DNA from: Algoriphagus yeomjeoni
Lineage (GTDB): Bacteria; Bacteroidota; Bacteroidia; Cytophagales; Cyclobacteriaceae
Length of the DNA: 64,000 nucleotides
Reading direction: 5' to 3'
Assembly: GCF_003259505.1 (NCBI RefSeq)
Contig: NZ_QLLK01000004.1
Span: 62,001 to 126,000, forward strand
Below the pieces are notes generated by a model, which saw only the letters and a program-made list of their open reading frames with translations, had not been told where the DNA came from and did no database searches. Position numbers and translations under genes: made by a program. Positions 45,202 to 53,955 of the stretch are shown one piece after another. Numbering within the stretch: position 1 is the stretch's first letter; every line of letters begins with the position of its first letter.

Positions 45202-46730
45202 ATTCAACTACTGAAATATTAAGTAGACTCGTATCTGTAGTTGCTTCGACAACTCCTGATAAGGTTGCTTTCAGTAGTGTTGACGGCAAGATTACCTACG
45301 GTGAGTTAGACAGAAAGAGCAACCAATTGGCAAATTGGCTTGTAACTCACGGTGTGAGTAAGGGTGATCGTGTAGGAATACTTATAGGGAAAAATATTTT
45401 CACAGCTTATGCTATCTACGGAATTCTAAAGGCAGGTGCAGTGCTTGTGGCTCTAGATCCAAGTCAAACTACTGAAAGAATTGACGCTATTATTGCAGAT
45501 TGTGATATTGAAGTGATTATTTCAATCTCTGCACATCAACGAGTTGTTAATCATATAAATACAAAAAAAATAACTGTATTAGGGTCTAATCAAGGTTTCT
45601 CTTGGGAAGAAGTTTTTACCCAAGCTAGCGATACAACTTTAGAATTAACCATTAAACCTTCTGATCAGGCTTACATACTTTATACTTCTGGATCCACGGG
45701 GGAGCCAAAAGGAATTGTCCACACCCACGCCAGCGGTATGGCTTATGCAAGGCAATCCTCACTCCTTTACGAAGTATCTCCAGACGATGTAATTGGGAAT
45801 GTTGCATCACTTCATTTTGATCAAAGTACCTTTGGCTATTTCTCAGCGATGTATGCTGGCTGCAGTTCTTATATTTTCGGAACAAGCGAATTGGTGATGC
45901 TAGGTAGCTTTTGCGAAGCTGTTAGAACGAATAGCATTTCAATACTATATTCAGTTCCATCCCTTTTCATTGCTTTAGTTTCAGGTAATTTTGATCTCAA
46001 CTTCCCATCCGTAAGATGGATCAAATACGGCGGAGAGTCTTTTCCCCCGAATAAATTAAATGAGTTGCATTCAAAGATTCCTCAAGCTAAACTTTCAAAT
46101 GTATACGGTCCTGCAGAGGTAAATCAGTGTACTTATTTCAACTTTAAGGGTCCAGTTGATCCGGAAAAAGAAGTTCCAATTGGTCGAGTTTGGGATAATA
46201 CCTCCTATTTGATTTTGGATGAAACTAATCAGCCCGTCCAGCTAGATGAGCAAGGAGAATTATTGATTCACTCTGCCACCATGATGTTGGGCTATTGGAA
46301 TAATGACTCTTTGAATGAAAAGTCATTTTATCTAGCCAACATCGAAGGAAAACACATTAAATTTTACAGGACCGGTGACTTCGTTTATTTAAACAGAAAT
46401 GAAGAACTTGTCTTTGTAGGAAGAATGGATAGACAGGTGAAAATTAGTGGAATAAGAGTAGAACTTGGTGCCATAGAGCAGGTTTTCAGAAAATGTGAGG
46501 AAGTAAAAGATGTGGCTGTTTTCACTTCAAAATCAAATGGAATGAGAGAACTTTGCGCGGCTATCGTTCTAGCAGAAAGCTCCTATGAACTAGAAAACCT
46601 AAGAAAAAAGCTTTTCAAACTATTGCCTAAAACAAGTATTCCCAAACACCTTTTCGCAGTGCAATCCCTACCTCATTCGGATAATGGCAAAGTGCACTAC
46701 CGGAAGTTGGAAAAACAGTTTTCAAATTGA
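45198..46730 (+). CDS. stand-alone NRPS adenylation enzyme
   Basis: A 510-residue A domain without condensation or carrier parts. Core motifs are LYTSGSTGEPKG (A3), NVYGPAEVNQ (A5), FYRTGDFV (A7), GRMDRQVKISGIRVELG (A8) and the A10 region NGKVHYRKL with its catalytic Lys. The pocket residues I align read D-Q-F-S-K-G-V-Q-C, which differs from the proline codes I know for pyrrole loading enzymes. By context (oxidase before it, free carrier two genes after it) it should load the starter amino acid onto the carrier. Proline is my best guess from the cyclodeaminase, not from the code. Confidence 0.88.
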   Translation: MNSTTEILSRLVSVVASTTPDKVAFSSVDGKITYGELDRKSNQLANWLVTHGVSKGDRVGILIGKNIFTAYAIYGILKAGAVLVALDPSQTTERIDAIIADCDIEVIISISAHQRVVNHINTKKITVLGSNQGFSWEEVFTQASDTTLELTIKPSDQAYILYTSGSTGEPKGIVHTHASGMAYARQSSLLYEVSPDDVIGNVASLHFDQSTFGYFSAMYAGCSSYIFGTSELVMLGSFCEAVRTNSISILYSVPSLFIALVSGNFDLNFPSVRWIKYGGESFPPNKLNELHSKIPQAKLSNVYGPAEVNQCTYFNFKGPVDPEKEVPIGRVWDNTSYLILDETNQPVQLDEQGELLIHSATMMLGYWNNDSLNEKSFYLANIEGKHIKFYRTGDFVYLNRNEELVFVGRMDRQVKISGIRVELGAIEQVFRKCEEVKDVAVFTSKSNGMRELCAAIVLAESSYELENLRKKLFKLLPKTSIPKHLFAVQSLPHSDNGKVHYRKLEKQFSN

Positions 46731-46751
46731 AATACCCTCGCTTTAAAATTT

Positions 46752-47513
46752 ATGCTTAGTCAGGATCAAATTAATCAGTTCGAAAAGCAAGGCTTTCTAC
46801 ATCTAGCTAGTTGGTTGGAGGGAGAAAAACTTGAGCAAGTTATTCAGGCTATTGAAAAAATAGAGCAAATGGATGGCCCCGAGTTTTTTAGAGAAAAGAC
46901 TTCTAAGAAAATCAGGACTGTATTTGCTCCGGAAAAATTCGATTCCTCTATTTTGGATCTAATAAAGAATTCTCCGCTTCCTTACGAAATAAAGCAGCTT
47001 TTAAAGTCAGACTTTTACCTTTTCCAATCAAAACTTAATACTAAAGCATGCCTCGAATCGGGGGTGTGGAGTTGGCATCAAGATTTTAAGTTTTGGAGAG
47101 AAGATGGAATGTTGGAACCAAAAGCTTTAACGGTTGCGATAATGCTCACTGATGTAGATGTGGCAAATGGACCGATCTTGGCCATTCCCTCCTCTCAACA
47201 GGAAGGTGAGGTAAACTCTTATCTGAATAACCCTGATGGTGTGCATGATGAGAATCTGAAATATATGATCAGTCAAAGTACCTTAGCCAGTATGGTGGAT
47301 AAGTATAGTCCAATTATCCCATTTACAGGAAAAGCAGGTGATGTGCATATTTTCCACTGTAATTTGCTTCATAGCTCGTACCAAAACATGGGTGTGGTGG
47401 ATAGAAAACTACTTATGTTTACCTTCAACCCTATCGAAAATATCCAAGAAGTCTCAGATCCAAGACCTGAATACATGGTCAAGAGAGACACATCAGCAAT
47501 AAATCCAAACTAA
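46752..47513 (+). CDS. PhyH/EctD-like Fe(II)/2-oxoglutarate dioxygenase
   Basis: A 253-residue protein of the phytanoyl-CoA dioxygenase family. The iron triad is H109 and D111 in SWHQDF plus a distal His in FHCNLLHSS (probably H207). The central KFWREDGMLEPKALTVAIML and GPILAIPSSQQ strongly resemble ectoine hydroxylase (EctD), and relatives hydroxylate proline. It should hydroxylate a free or carrier-bound amino acid in the pathway. The stop overlaps the start of the carrier gene by one base (TAATG). Confidence 0.87.
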   Translation: MLSQDQINQFEKQGFLHLASWLEGEKLEQVIQAIEKIEQMDGPEFFREKTSKKIRTVFAPEKFDSSILDLIKNSPLPYEIKQLLKSDFYLFQSKLNTKACLESGVWSWHQDFKFWREDGMLEPKALTVAIMLTDVDVANGPILAIPSSQQEGEVNSYLNNPDGVHDENLKYMISQSTLASMVDKYSPIIPFTGKAGDVHIFHCNLLHSSYQNMGVVDRKLLMFTFNPIENIQEVSDPRPEYMVKRDTSAINPN

Positions 47514-47740
47514 TGCTCGAACAAATTACAAACTATATAAATAAGGAAATTGATATTCTTGTCAGCCAAGAAGAGGAATTGCTTAGTAGTGGATTGATAG
47601 ATAGCATTACTATTATGAAACTTATTGCTCATTTGGAGGAAACCTATCAGATCAAAGTTCCACCTCAGGATATGGTCATTGAGAATTTCAATACCGTTTC
47701 ATCTATTAGAGATTACATTGCCCAACAGCAGAATAAATAA
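47513..47740 (+). CDS. stand-alone acyl/peptidyl carrier protein
   Basis: A 75-residue four-helix carrier. The phosphopantetheine site is Ser31 in SGLIDSITIM. It overlaps the dioxygenase gene by one base and precedes the NRPS start by 8 bp. It most likely carries the amino acid loaded by the stand-alone A domain while the oxidase and dioxygenase act on it, then hands it to the condensation domain of the next NRPS. Confidence 0.92.
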   Translation: MLEQITNYINKEIDILVSQEEELLSSGLIDSITIMKLIAHLEETYQIKVPPQDMVIENFNTVSSIRDYIAQQQNK

Positions 47741-47748
47741 TAAGCAGA

Positions 47749-50700
47749 TTGCAACTATCAAAGGATTCGAGCACTAGCCTCACAGGAAGTCAACAAAGTA
47801 TTTGGGCAAGTCAAAAATTCAACCCAAGCTCAACAGCAAATTATCTTCCCCATACATTTGAGTTTAGCGCAGCTATAGACCAAGAAGCTTTTAGCAAAGC
47901 TTTCAATCAACTTATTGCGCAAAATGACAGCCTAAGAACCGTCTTTCAAGAAGATGAAGATTCTAATGTGGCACAAATCGTTTTGGACACCATAGAATTT
48001 ATTTTATCTGTAGAAGAACTTGGTGAGCAAGACTCTGATTCTTTTATCAATCGTCGGGTACAAACTACCCTAGATCTACAAATCAGATGCTTTGATTCGA
48101 TTTTACTGAAGGTCAGTGATGATAAGTTTATTTGGTACCTCAATATCCATCATATTCTTGCCGACGCTTCCACATTTAAAGTGCTTTTTGATGAAATGTC
48201 TAAGCTTTATGAAGCTGAGCTAAAAGGTGAAAAAATTGAAGTCAATAATAAGACAAGCTTTGAATCTTATCGAGAGTTTGAATCCAAAAAAAGAGAAGAC
48301 AAGAATTCGACAGCGGCAGATTACTGGAAATCCAAAGGACAATTTCCAAGTAAGAACTTATCGCTTTATGGAAACCAAAAAGGCTTATCCAATTCTAAAG
48401 CTACCAGAGTAAGAATCCCATTTTCTGAAGATTTAAAGACCCTTTTTGAAGAAAAGCTTACTACCGATGGGTATCGCTCTTTTAATCCAGATCTGACAAA
48501 ATTCACTATTTGGGCAACACTATTTACAGCCTTTATTTCCCGGATAACAGCTGAGTCCGTGATTAGAATTGGAAGCCCCTTTCCTAATCGAAACCTAAGC
48601 AAATTCAAGAATACAGCAGGGTTACTAATTGAAGTGCTCCCCATAGACATTCAAGTAGATTCTGAGGATACATTCAAAAGTCTATTTGAAAAGGTTAGAC
48701 AGGAGTTATTTGACTTCTTTAAGAATGGTTATCCTGGTGCACAGACCATGGAAAGTTCTCGGGGAATCCACCTGATCGTAAATTATATCCCTCTTTATTT
48801 TGGAGATTTTGGCACTATTCCGACGAAGACAAATTGGCTATTTCCAGATCAACTAGACTCTGGTCATCAGGTACGTTTTCAGGCGTTTGATTTCAACAAT
48901 CAAGCTAATCTGGATTACTATTTCGATATCAATGAGGCTTACTTAACTCCAACTCAGGTGGAGCTTCTTCCTCGTCACTTTGAAAAACTAGTTAAAGGAT
49001 TTATTGCTGACGATCAATCAAAAATCACTGAAATAGGCTTAGTATCTGCTCAGGAAAAGGATAACCTAATTTCAAATGGTGACTTCGAAAAGCTAGCTAT
49101 TCCATCTCTTGATGATATGCTCAGAAGCTCATTTGAACAGAATTCAAATGTTACTGCGTTAGTGTTTGGAGAAGCTAGGCTCAGCTACCAGGAGCTAGAA
49201 ACTTTAGTAAAAAAGGCAAGTCAACTCCTTAAAAATAAAGGCGTTAATCCTCAGGATATCGTAGTACTTCACAAGCATAGATCTATAGAGTTTGTGCTAT
49301 TCGTTCTCGCTGTCTTAGACTTGAAAGCAACATTTGTCCCTGTCCCGGTGGATCTTCCCAAAAAACGGGTGGAAGGTATTTTGAAGGACTTAAAGCCTAG
49401 AGTGATTATCAGTGCGTCCCAGGAATTTGATGTTGATCAGCAGGTTATTGATATAAGTATTGAGGAGATTAAATCCCTTGAGCCGCTAGGTCAAGATTTG
49501 GCAACAAAAGCAGATTTTGATAGATCTGCCTATATTTTATTCACTTCTGGTTCTACGGGTGTTCCCAAAGGTGTTGAAGTTTCTTTAGCTTCTCTTTCAA
49601 ACTATGTGGTCGAAGCGCGAAACTTATACAGCAGAGATGAGGCGGTTGGTATGCCTTTCTTTACTTCAATCGGTTTTGATTTAACGATCACTTCTCTTTT
49701 TTTACCACTAATCACAGGTGGTACTATCCATATTTACCCTGAAGGAAAATCTGGTCCAGATGTTTCTATTTTGGAAGTCATTAAAAATCAGGAGATAAAT
49801 ACCATAAAGCTGACTCCCTCCCACGCGAAAATCATTCAGGAAAACGCCTTAAGTAAATCCAATATTAGAACTGTGATTTTCGGAGGGGAAAACCTGAAAA
49901 CAAGTCTTGCAAAATCTATCCAATCGAATCTCTCAGAAGGGTCCGAAATATTCAACGAATATGGCCCAACTGAGGCTACTGTGGGTTGTATTGTACATAA
50001 ATATGAATGTTCTGAAGAAAGCAATTCTGTTCCTATTGGCAAATCAATTGCTGGTTGCTTCTTCTATATTTTAGACGAGGGATTGAATCCGGTACCTCAG
50101 GGAGTGCAGGGTATATTATACCTAGGTGGTCATGTTTTAGCGAAGGGATATTGGAATAATGCTGCTAAAACATCCGAGTCTTTTATAAGTGATCCTTTTC
50201 AACCTGATCAAAAAATCTATAAAACTGGAGACTTGGTACGACTCAATGCTTCAGGGATTTTAGAATATTTCGGTAGAGTGGATGAGCAAATAAAGCTCAA
50301 TGGAGTCAGAATTGAAGCTGGAGAACTTGAAACATTAATGAATCAGTTCTCTACTATTGAGGAGGCCCATATTGTGGTGGCAGATTCGAATAGTGATTTG
50401 TTTGAAGCTCCAGATTTTCATTGCAAAAACTGTGGGATTCCTTCGAACTATCCGGATGCTGTTTTTAATGAAGAAGGTATCTGTAATCTCTGTGAATCCT
50501 TTGAGGAATATCAAAAAAACGTTTCCTCCTATTTCAAATCAATGGACAACCTCAGGTCAGAGATTTTGGGCTTGTCCAACCATGGGGAAAAAGAGTATGA
50601 TTGCTTAATGCTACTAAGTGGCGGAAAAGACAGTAGCTATGCGTTGGCAAAACTGGTAGAGCTTGATCTAAAAGTTCTTGCTTGGACCTTGGACAATGGT

Positions 50701-51867
50701 TTTATCTCGGACAATGCCAAAGAGAACATCAACAATACGGTCACTAAACTTGGTGTAGATCATATCTATGGGCGCACAGATGCCATGAATGCAATATTCA
50801 GGGATAGCTTGGAGAGACATCAAAATGTCTGTAATGGTTGCTTTAAAACTGTTTATACGCTCAGTACCCAATTAGCCTTGGAGAAAAATATCCCGGTTAT
50901 TGTGACAGGTTTATCTAGAGGACAGTTTTTTGAAACAAGATTGACAGAAGAACTTTTCTTAAAAGATCATTTTGACCCAAAGGATATTGATAAAATCATC
51001 CTTGAAACCAGGAAATCATATCATAGAAGTAAAGACGCCGTCAGTGAATACCTAGACGTATCCATGTTTGAGACTGATGAAGTATTCAGCAAGGTTTCTT
51101 TTGTGGATTTCTACCGCTTCAGTGACGTGAGTCTATCCGAAATGTACGAATACCTCGAAAATACAATTGGCTGGCAGCGACCTAAGGATACTGGGCGTAG
51201 TACAAATTGTATTATCAATGATCTTGGGATTTTTGTCCATAAAAGGAAAAAGGGATACCATAATTATGCCTTTCCGTATAGTTGGGATGTCCGAGTTGGG
51301 CATAAAAAACGTGAAGAAACGATCGACGAGCTTAATGATGAGCTTGGAGTTGAATCTATCAAAAAACTCATGGATGAAATCGGGCTGGAAGAGCAGGATG
51401 ATTCCAAAGAGATCAGAGCCTATTTCAAAGCGTCCTCCCAGGTCAATAAAAATGAGTTGGTGGACTATCTGAAGGCATATTTGCCAGCTAATATAATTCC
51501 TTCATCCTACATTCAAATCGACTCCTTTCCTTTAACCTCCAACGGTAAAGTAGACAAGCAGGCTCTTTTGAGAAAAGAAACCAAAAGCGCAACTCCAAAA
51601 TCTACACCTATAATAAAACCAAAAAACAAGATTGAAGAACTCGTACATAGTACTTGGTGCACAGTTTTGAAAATGGATGCTATCGATGTTACAGATTCAT
51701 TTATCCCACTAGGCGGAAATTCTCTTTCGGCTATTCGTATCGTTTCACTTTTAAGTAAACGCTTGAATCTGGAGATTTCTATCCAAGACTTTTTTGAGCA
51801 AGACTCTATCAGGAAACTATCGGCTGGCATAGAAGGAGAGATAAAAAAGCGAATGGGGATTTCATAA
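47749..51867 (+). CDS. NRPS C-A-T with A domain interrupted by a PP-loop ATPase
   Basis: A 1372-residue synthetase starting at TTG 47749. An in-frame stop lies 15 bp upstream and the C domain begins within 11 residues, so no ATG fits. C domain: HHILAD at 134-139. A domain: FTSGSTG at 598-604; pocket residues D644 L645 T648 K687 I710 G712 E737 V745 G746 K1267 give DLTKIGEVGK, one change from the asparagine code DLTKLGEVGK. Between A8 (about 841-860) and A9/A10 (NGKVDK near 1265) sits an insert of about 320 residues with CxxC at 892-895, 912-915 and 1028-1031 and the PP-loop SGGKDS at 957-962, resembling N-acetyl sugar amidotransferases. Carrier LGGNS has Ser1325. It should activate Asn and modify its side chain, perhaps to an amidine or thioamide. 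Confidence 0.92.
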   Translation: MQLSKDSSTSLTGSQQSIWASQKFNPSSTANYLPHTFEFSAAIDQEAFSKAFNQLIAQNDSLRTVFQEDEDSNVAQIVLDTIEFILSVEELGEQDSDSFINRRVQTTLDLQIRCFDSILLKVSDDKFIWYLNIHHILADASTFKVLFDEMSKLYEAELKGEKIEVNNKTSFESYREFESKKREDKNSTAADYWKSKGQFPSKNLSLYGNQKGLSNSKATRVRIPFSEDLKTLFEEKLTTDGYRSFNPDLTKFTIWATLFTAFISRITAESVIRIGSPFPNRNLSKFKNTAGLLIEVLPIDIQVDSEDTFKSLFEKVRQELFDFFKNGYPGAQTMESSRGIHLIVNYIPLYFGDFGTIPTKTNWLFPDQLDSGHQVRFQAFDFNNQANLDYYFDINEAYLTPTQVELLPRHFEKLVKGFIADDQSKITEIGLVSAQEKDNLISNGDFEKLAIPSLDDMLRSSFEQNSNVTALVFGEARLSYQELETLVKKASQLLKNKGVNPQDIVVLHKHRSIEFVLFVLAVLDLKATFVPVPVDLPKKRVEGILKDLKPRVIISASQEFDVDQQVIDISIEEIKSLEPLGQDLATKADFDRSAYILFTSGSTGVPKGVEVSLASLSNYVVEARNLYSRDEAVGMPFFTSIGFDLTITSLFLPLITGGTIHIYPEGKSGPDVSILEVIKNQEINTIKLTPSHAKIIQENALSKSNIRTVIFGGENLKTSLAKSIQSNLSEGSEIFNEYGPTEATVGCIVHKYECSEESNSVPIGKSIAGCFFYILDEGLNPVPQGVQGILYLGGHVLAKGYWNNAAKTSESFISDPFQPDQKIYKTGDLVRLNASGILEYFGRVDEQIKLNGVRIEAGELETLMNQFSTIEEAHIVVADSNSDLFEAPDFHCKNCGIPSNYPDAVFNEEGICNLCESFEEYQKNVSSYFKSMDNLRSEILGLSNHGEKEYDCLMLLSGGKDSSYALAKLVELDLKVLAWTLDNGFISDNAKENINNTVTKLGVDHIYGRTDAMNAIFRDSLERHQNVCNGCFKTVYTLSTQLALEKNIPVIVTGLSRGQFFETRLTEELFLKDHFDPKDIDKIILETRKSYHRSKDAVSEYLDVSMFETDEVFSKVSFVDFYRFSDVSLSEMYEYLENTIGWQRPKDTGRSTNCIINDLGIFVHKRKKGYHNYAFPYSWDVRVGHKKREETIDELNDELGVESIKKLMDEIGLEEQDDSKEIRAYFKASSQVNKNELVDYLKAYLPANIIPSSYIQIDSFPLTSNGKVDKQALLRKETKSATPKSTPIIKPKNKIEELVHSTWCTVLKMDAIDVTDSFIPLGGNSLSAIRIVSLLSKRLNLEISIQDFFEQDSIRKLSAGIEGEIKKRMGIS

Positions 51868-51948
51868 AGTCAGAAATTTCAACTTTTGAGACTTCAATTT
51901 TTTAGCCGGCAAAAAATATGTCTCGAAAAGTTTTAGCTTTAAGACTTT

Positions 51949-53415
51949 ATGAAAATCAATCTTAAATCACTAGGGCTTTACTTTGGGCCATTAGCTTTTA
52001 TAGTAATTAATTTTTTTGTTGAGTTCAATGGCTTAAACGCGTCTGCTCAATCTATGCTAGCATTAGCTGCTTGGATGGCAATCTGGTGGATTTCTGAAGC
52101 CTTACCTATTGCAGCAACTGCTTTTCTCCCATTGATATTGATGCCCTTACTAGGTATTCTGCCTATCGCTGATGTGTCTGAAAACTACATGCATCCTACA
52201 GTTCTGCTATACATGGGGGGATTTTTGTTGGCTACTGGAATAGAAAAGTGGAGCTTACACCGCAGAATCGCTTTAAATATTATAAATCTCATAGGAACAG
52301 ATCTTCGAAAGATCGTTCTGGGATTTATACTTGCCACTGGAATCCTTTCGATGTGGATATCCAATTCTGCAACTTCTCTTATGATGTTGCCTATTGGTTT
52401 GGCTGTGGTAAATCAGTTTAAAGATCAACTTGGACCTTCTAAACTAGCTATTTCTGAAAATCTAGGTAAAGCTATCATGCTCGGAATTGCCTACAGTGCA
52501 TCCATCGGAGGCGTAGCAACATTGATCGGAACACCGACGAATATCATTCTAGCCAGCGTAGTTTCAGACTTGTATGGCTACGAAATTGGCTTTAACGAAT
52601 GGATGTTATTTGGCTTGCCTCTATCTGCAGTGATGCTTTTTATATGCTGGTATTACCTGGTGAATTTTTCTAATCCCCTACCCGACCGCTTTAGTTTAAG
52701 TGATGGGAAAAGTATTATTAAAACCCAGTTAACTGCCTTAGGAAAAATCACTTATGAAGAGAAAATGGTGATGATCGTTTTTGGTTTAGTCTGTTTTGCA
52801 TGGATTACCAGATCTTTCTTATTGCAGCAATTTTTACCGGGCTTGGATGATACGATTATAGTACTGATTGGTGTAATAGCCTTGTTTATTATCCCTTCCT
52901 CAAAAGATGATGAACGAATTTTGGACTGGAAAACAGCGGAGCGAATTCCATGGGGAGTATTGATCCTTTTTGGTGGTGGTTTAGCTTTGGCGGCAGGTTT
53001 CAAGGAAACAGGTCTGGCCGAATGGATCGGAACGAGATTTACATTAATCGAAGGTATTTCATTCTTCCTTTTACTAGTGATTATCATTGCTTCTGTCAAC
53101 TTCCTTACCGAGGTGACATCCAATGTAGCCACTGCTTCCATGTTGCTTCCAATACTTGCGTCTGTGGCAGTGAAGCTTGATTTGCATCCTTTTGGATTGA
53201 TGGTTGGTGCTACCTTGGCTGCAAGTTGCGCATTTATGCTTCCGGTGGCGACCCCTCCAAATGCCGTTGTTTTTGGATCTGGTTACCTTCAAATGAAGGA
53301 TATGGTGAAAGCAGGGTTTTGGCTGAATATCATGTCGATCATTCTGGTGACGTTAATGGTGTATTTTGTCCTTCCGAGTATGTGGAAAATTGATTTGTTG
53401 AGCAATCCCTTTTGA
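51949..53415 (+). CDS. DASS/SLC13-type sodium-coupled anion transporter
   Basis: A 488-residue membrane protein with about 11-12 segments. The two SNT-type motifs of the divalent anion:sodium symporter family are ISNSATSLM and TSNVATASM, and WWISEALPIAATA near the start is characteristic. Family members import dicarboxylates, citrate or sulfate. It begins 81 bp after the NRPS. It may be an unrelated neighbour, or provide 2-oxoglutarate or another carboxylate to the cluster. No C-terminal TrkA or other regulatory domain is seen. Confidence 0.9.
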   Translation: MKINLKSLGLYFGPLAFIVINFFVEFNGLNASAQSMLALAAWMAIWWISEALPIAATAFLPLILMPLLGILPIADVSENYMHPTVLLYMGGFLLATGIEKWSLHRRIALNIINLIGTDLRKIVLGFILATGILSMWISNSATSLMMLPIGLAVVNQFKDQLGPSKLAISENLGKAIMLGIAYSASIGGVATLIGTPTNIILASVVSDLYGYEIGFNEWMLFGLPLSAVMLFICWYYLVNFSNPLPDRFSLSDGKSIIKTQLTALGKITYEEKMVMIVFGLVCFAWITRSFLLQQFLPGLDDTIIVLIGVIALFIIPSSKDDERILDWKTAERIPWGVLILFGGGLALAAGFKETGLAEWIGTRFTLIEGISFFLLLVIIIASVNFLTEVTSNVATASMLLPILASVAVKLDLHPFGLMVGATLAASCAFMLPVATPPNAVVFGSGYLQMKDMVKAGFWLNIMSIILVTLMVYFVLPSMWKIDLLSNPF

Positions 53416-53782
53416 TTTGAGATTTACGCCATTTCCGAAGTTGGGTAAATCAATTTGTACTTCAGGCTTTGTCGTATTTCCATACTTCATTATTCGGAGT
53501 TTATTATTCAACATTCATTATTACTAGTGAGCCAATGTCGATTAATCAAGCTGAGCGAAGTTGAAACCTAGATTTTTTTCTTAAACCTCAATCAAAATTT
53601 CAGAAATGTTTAGCCTATAAAACTACCTCCTCTCTCCATTGATCTAGTAAATCCAAAATCGTAATTCGTAAAACCGAAATCCCAACTTCTTATTCATCCC
53701 CCGAATTCCCCATTTCGTCCCATACTTTTGCAAAGACTTACAGGCACCACTAATCTTGTCTTATCAATTAGGAAGAGAATTA
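53416..53782. other. intergenic region after the NRPS cluster
   Basis: 367 bp with many stop codons. It includes short AT-rich repeats of the ATTCATTATT type (about 53485-53525) and the phrase AAGCTGAGCGAAGTTGAAAC (about 53550), which looks like half of a dispersed palindrome. I see no ORF or strong terminator. It probably marks the right border of the biosynthetic cluster. Confidence 0.4.
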
Positions 53783-53929
53783 ATGAACACCAAGAAAGTC
53801 TTTTATTTGCTGATCCTTTTAGCGCTTATTTATAACATCATCCTGATGTTTTCGGTAGAAAGCGTGGAGACCGAAGGTGCAGAAAAGATTACCTTGAACA
53901 TTAAGACAAATCTGATTGAACCAAAGTAA
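53783..53929 (+). CDS. small single-pass membrane protein upstream of LytS
   Basis: A 48-codon ORF starting MNTKKVFYLLILLALIYNII, with one membrane segment (about 6-24) and a polar C-terminal tail ending IEPK. It is preceded by a GGAAGAGAA purine stretch that could serve as a ribosome binding site. It ends 26 bp before the histidine kinase gene on the same strand, so it is probably co-transcribed and could be a sensor accessory peptide. The function is unknown. Confidence 0.55.
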   Translation: MNTKKVFYLLILLALIYNIILMFSVESVETEGAEKITLNIKTNLIEPK

Positions 53930-53955
53930 TTCAAGCAGTTAATTAACAAGTCGAT

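Noticed and set aside
49836..50042. Antisense ORFs within the NRPS and other long genes
   Set aside because: These frames mirror the codon pattern of the sense genes and have no start signal or protein-like features.
50417..51400. Frameshift or chimeric assembly creating the PP-loop insert
   Set aside because: The frame is continuous, codon use is similar on both sides, and the insert lies at the known A8-A9 site for embedded domains, so I treat it as real.
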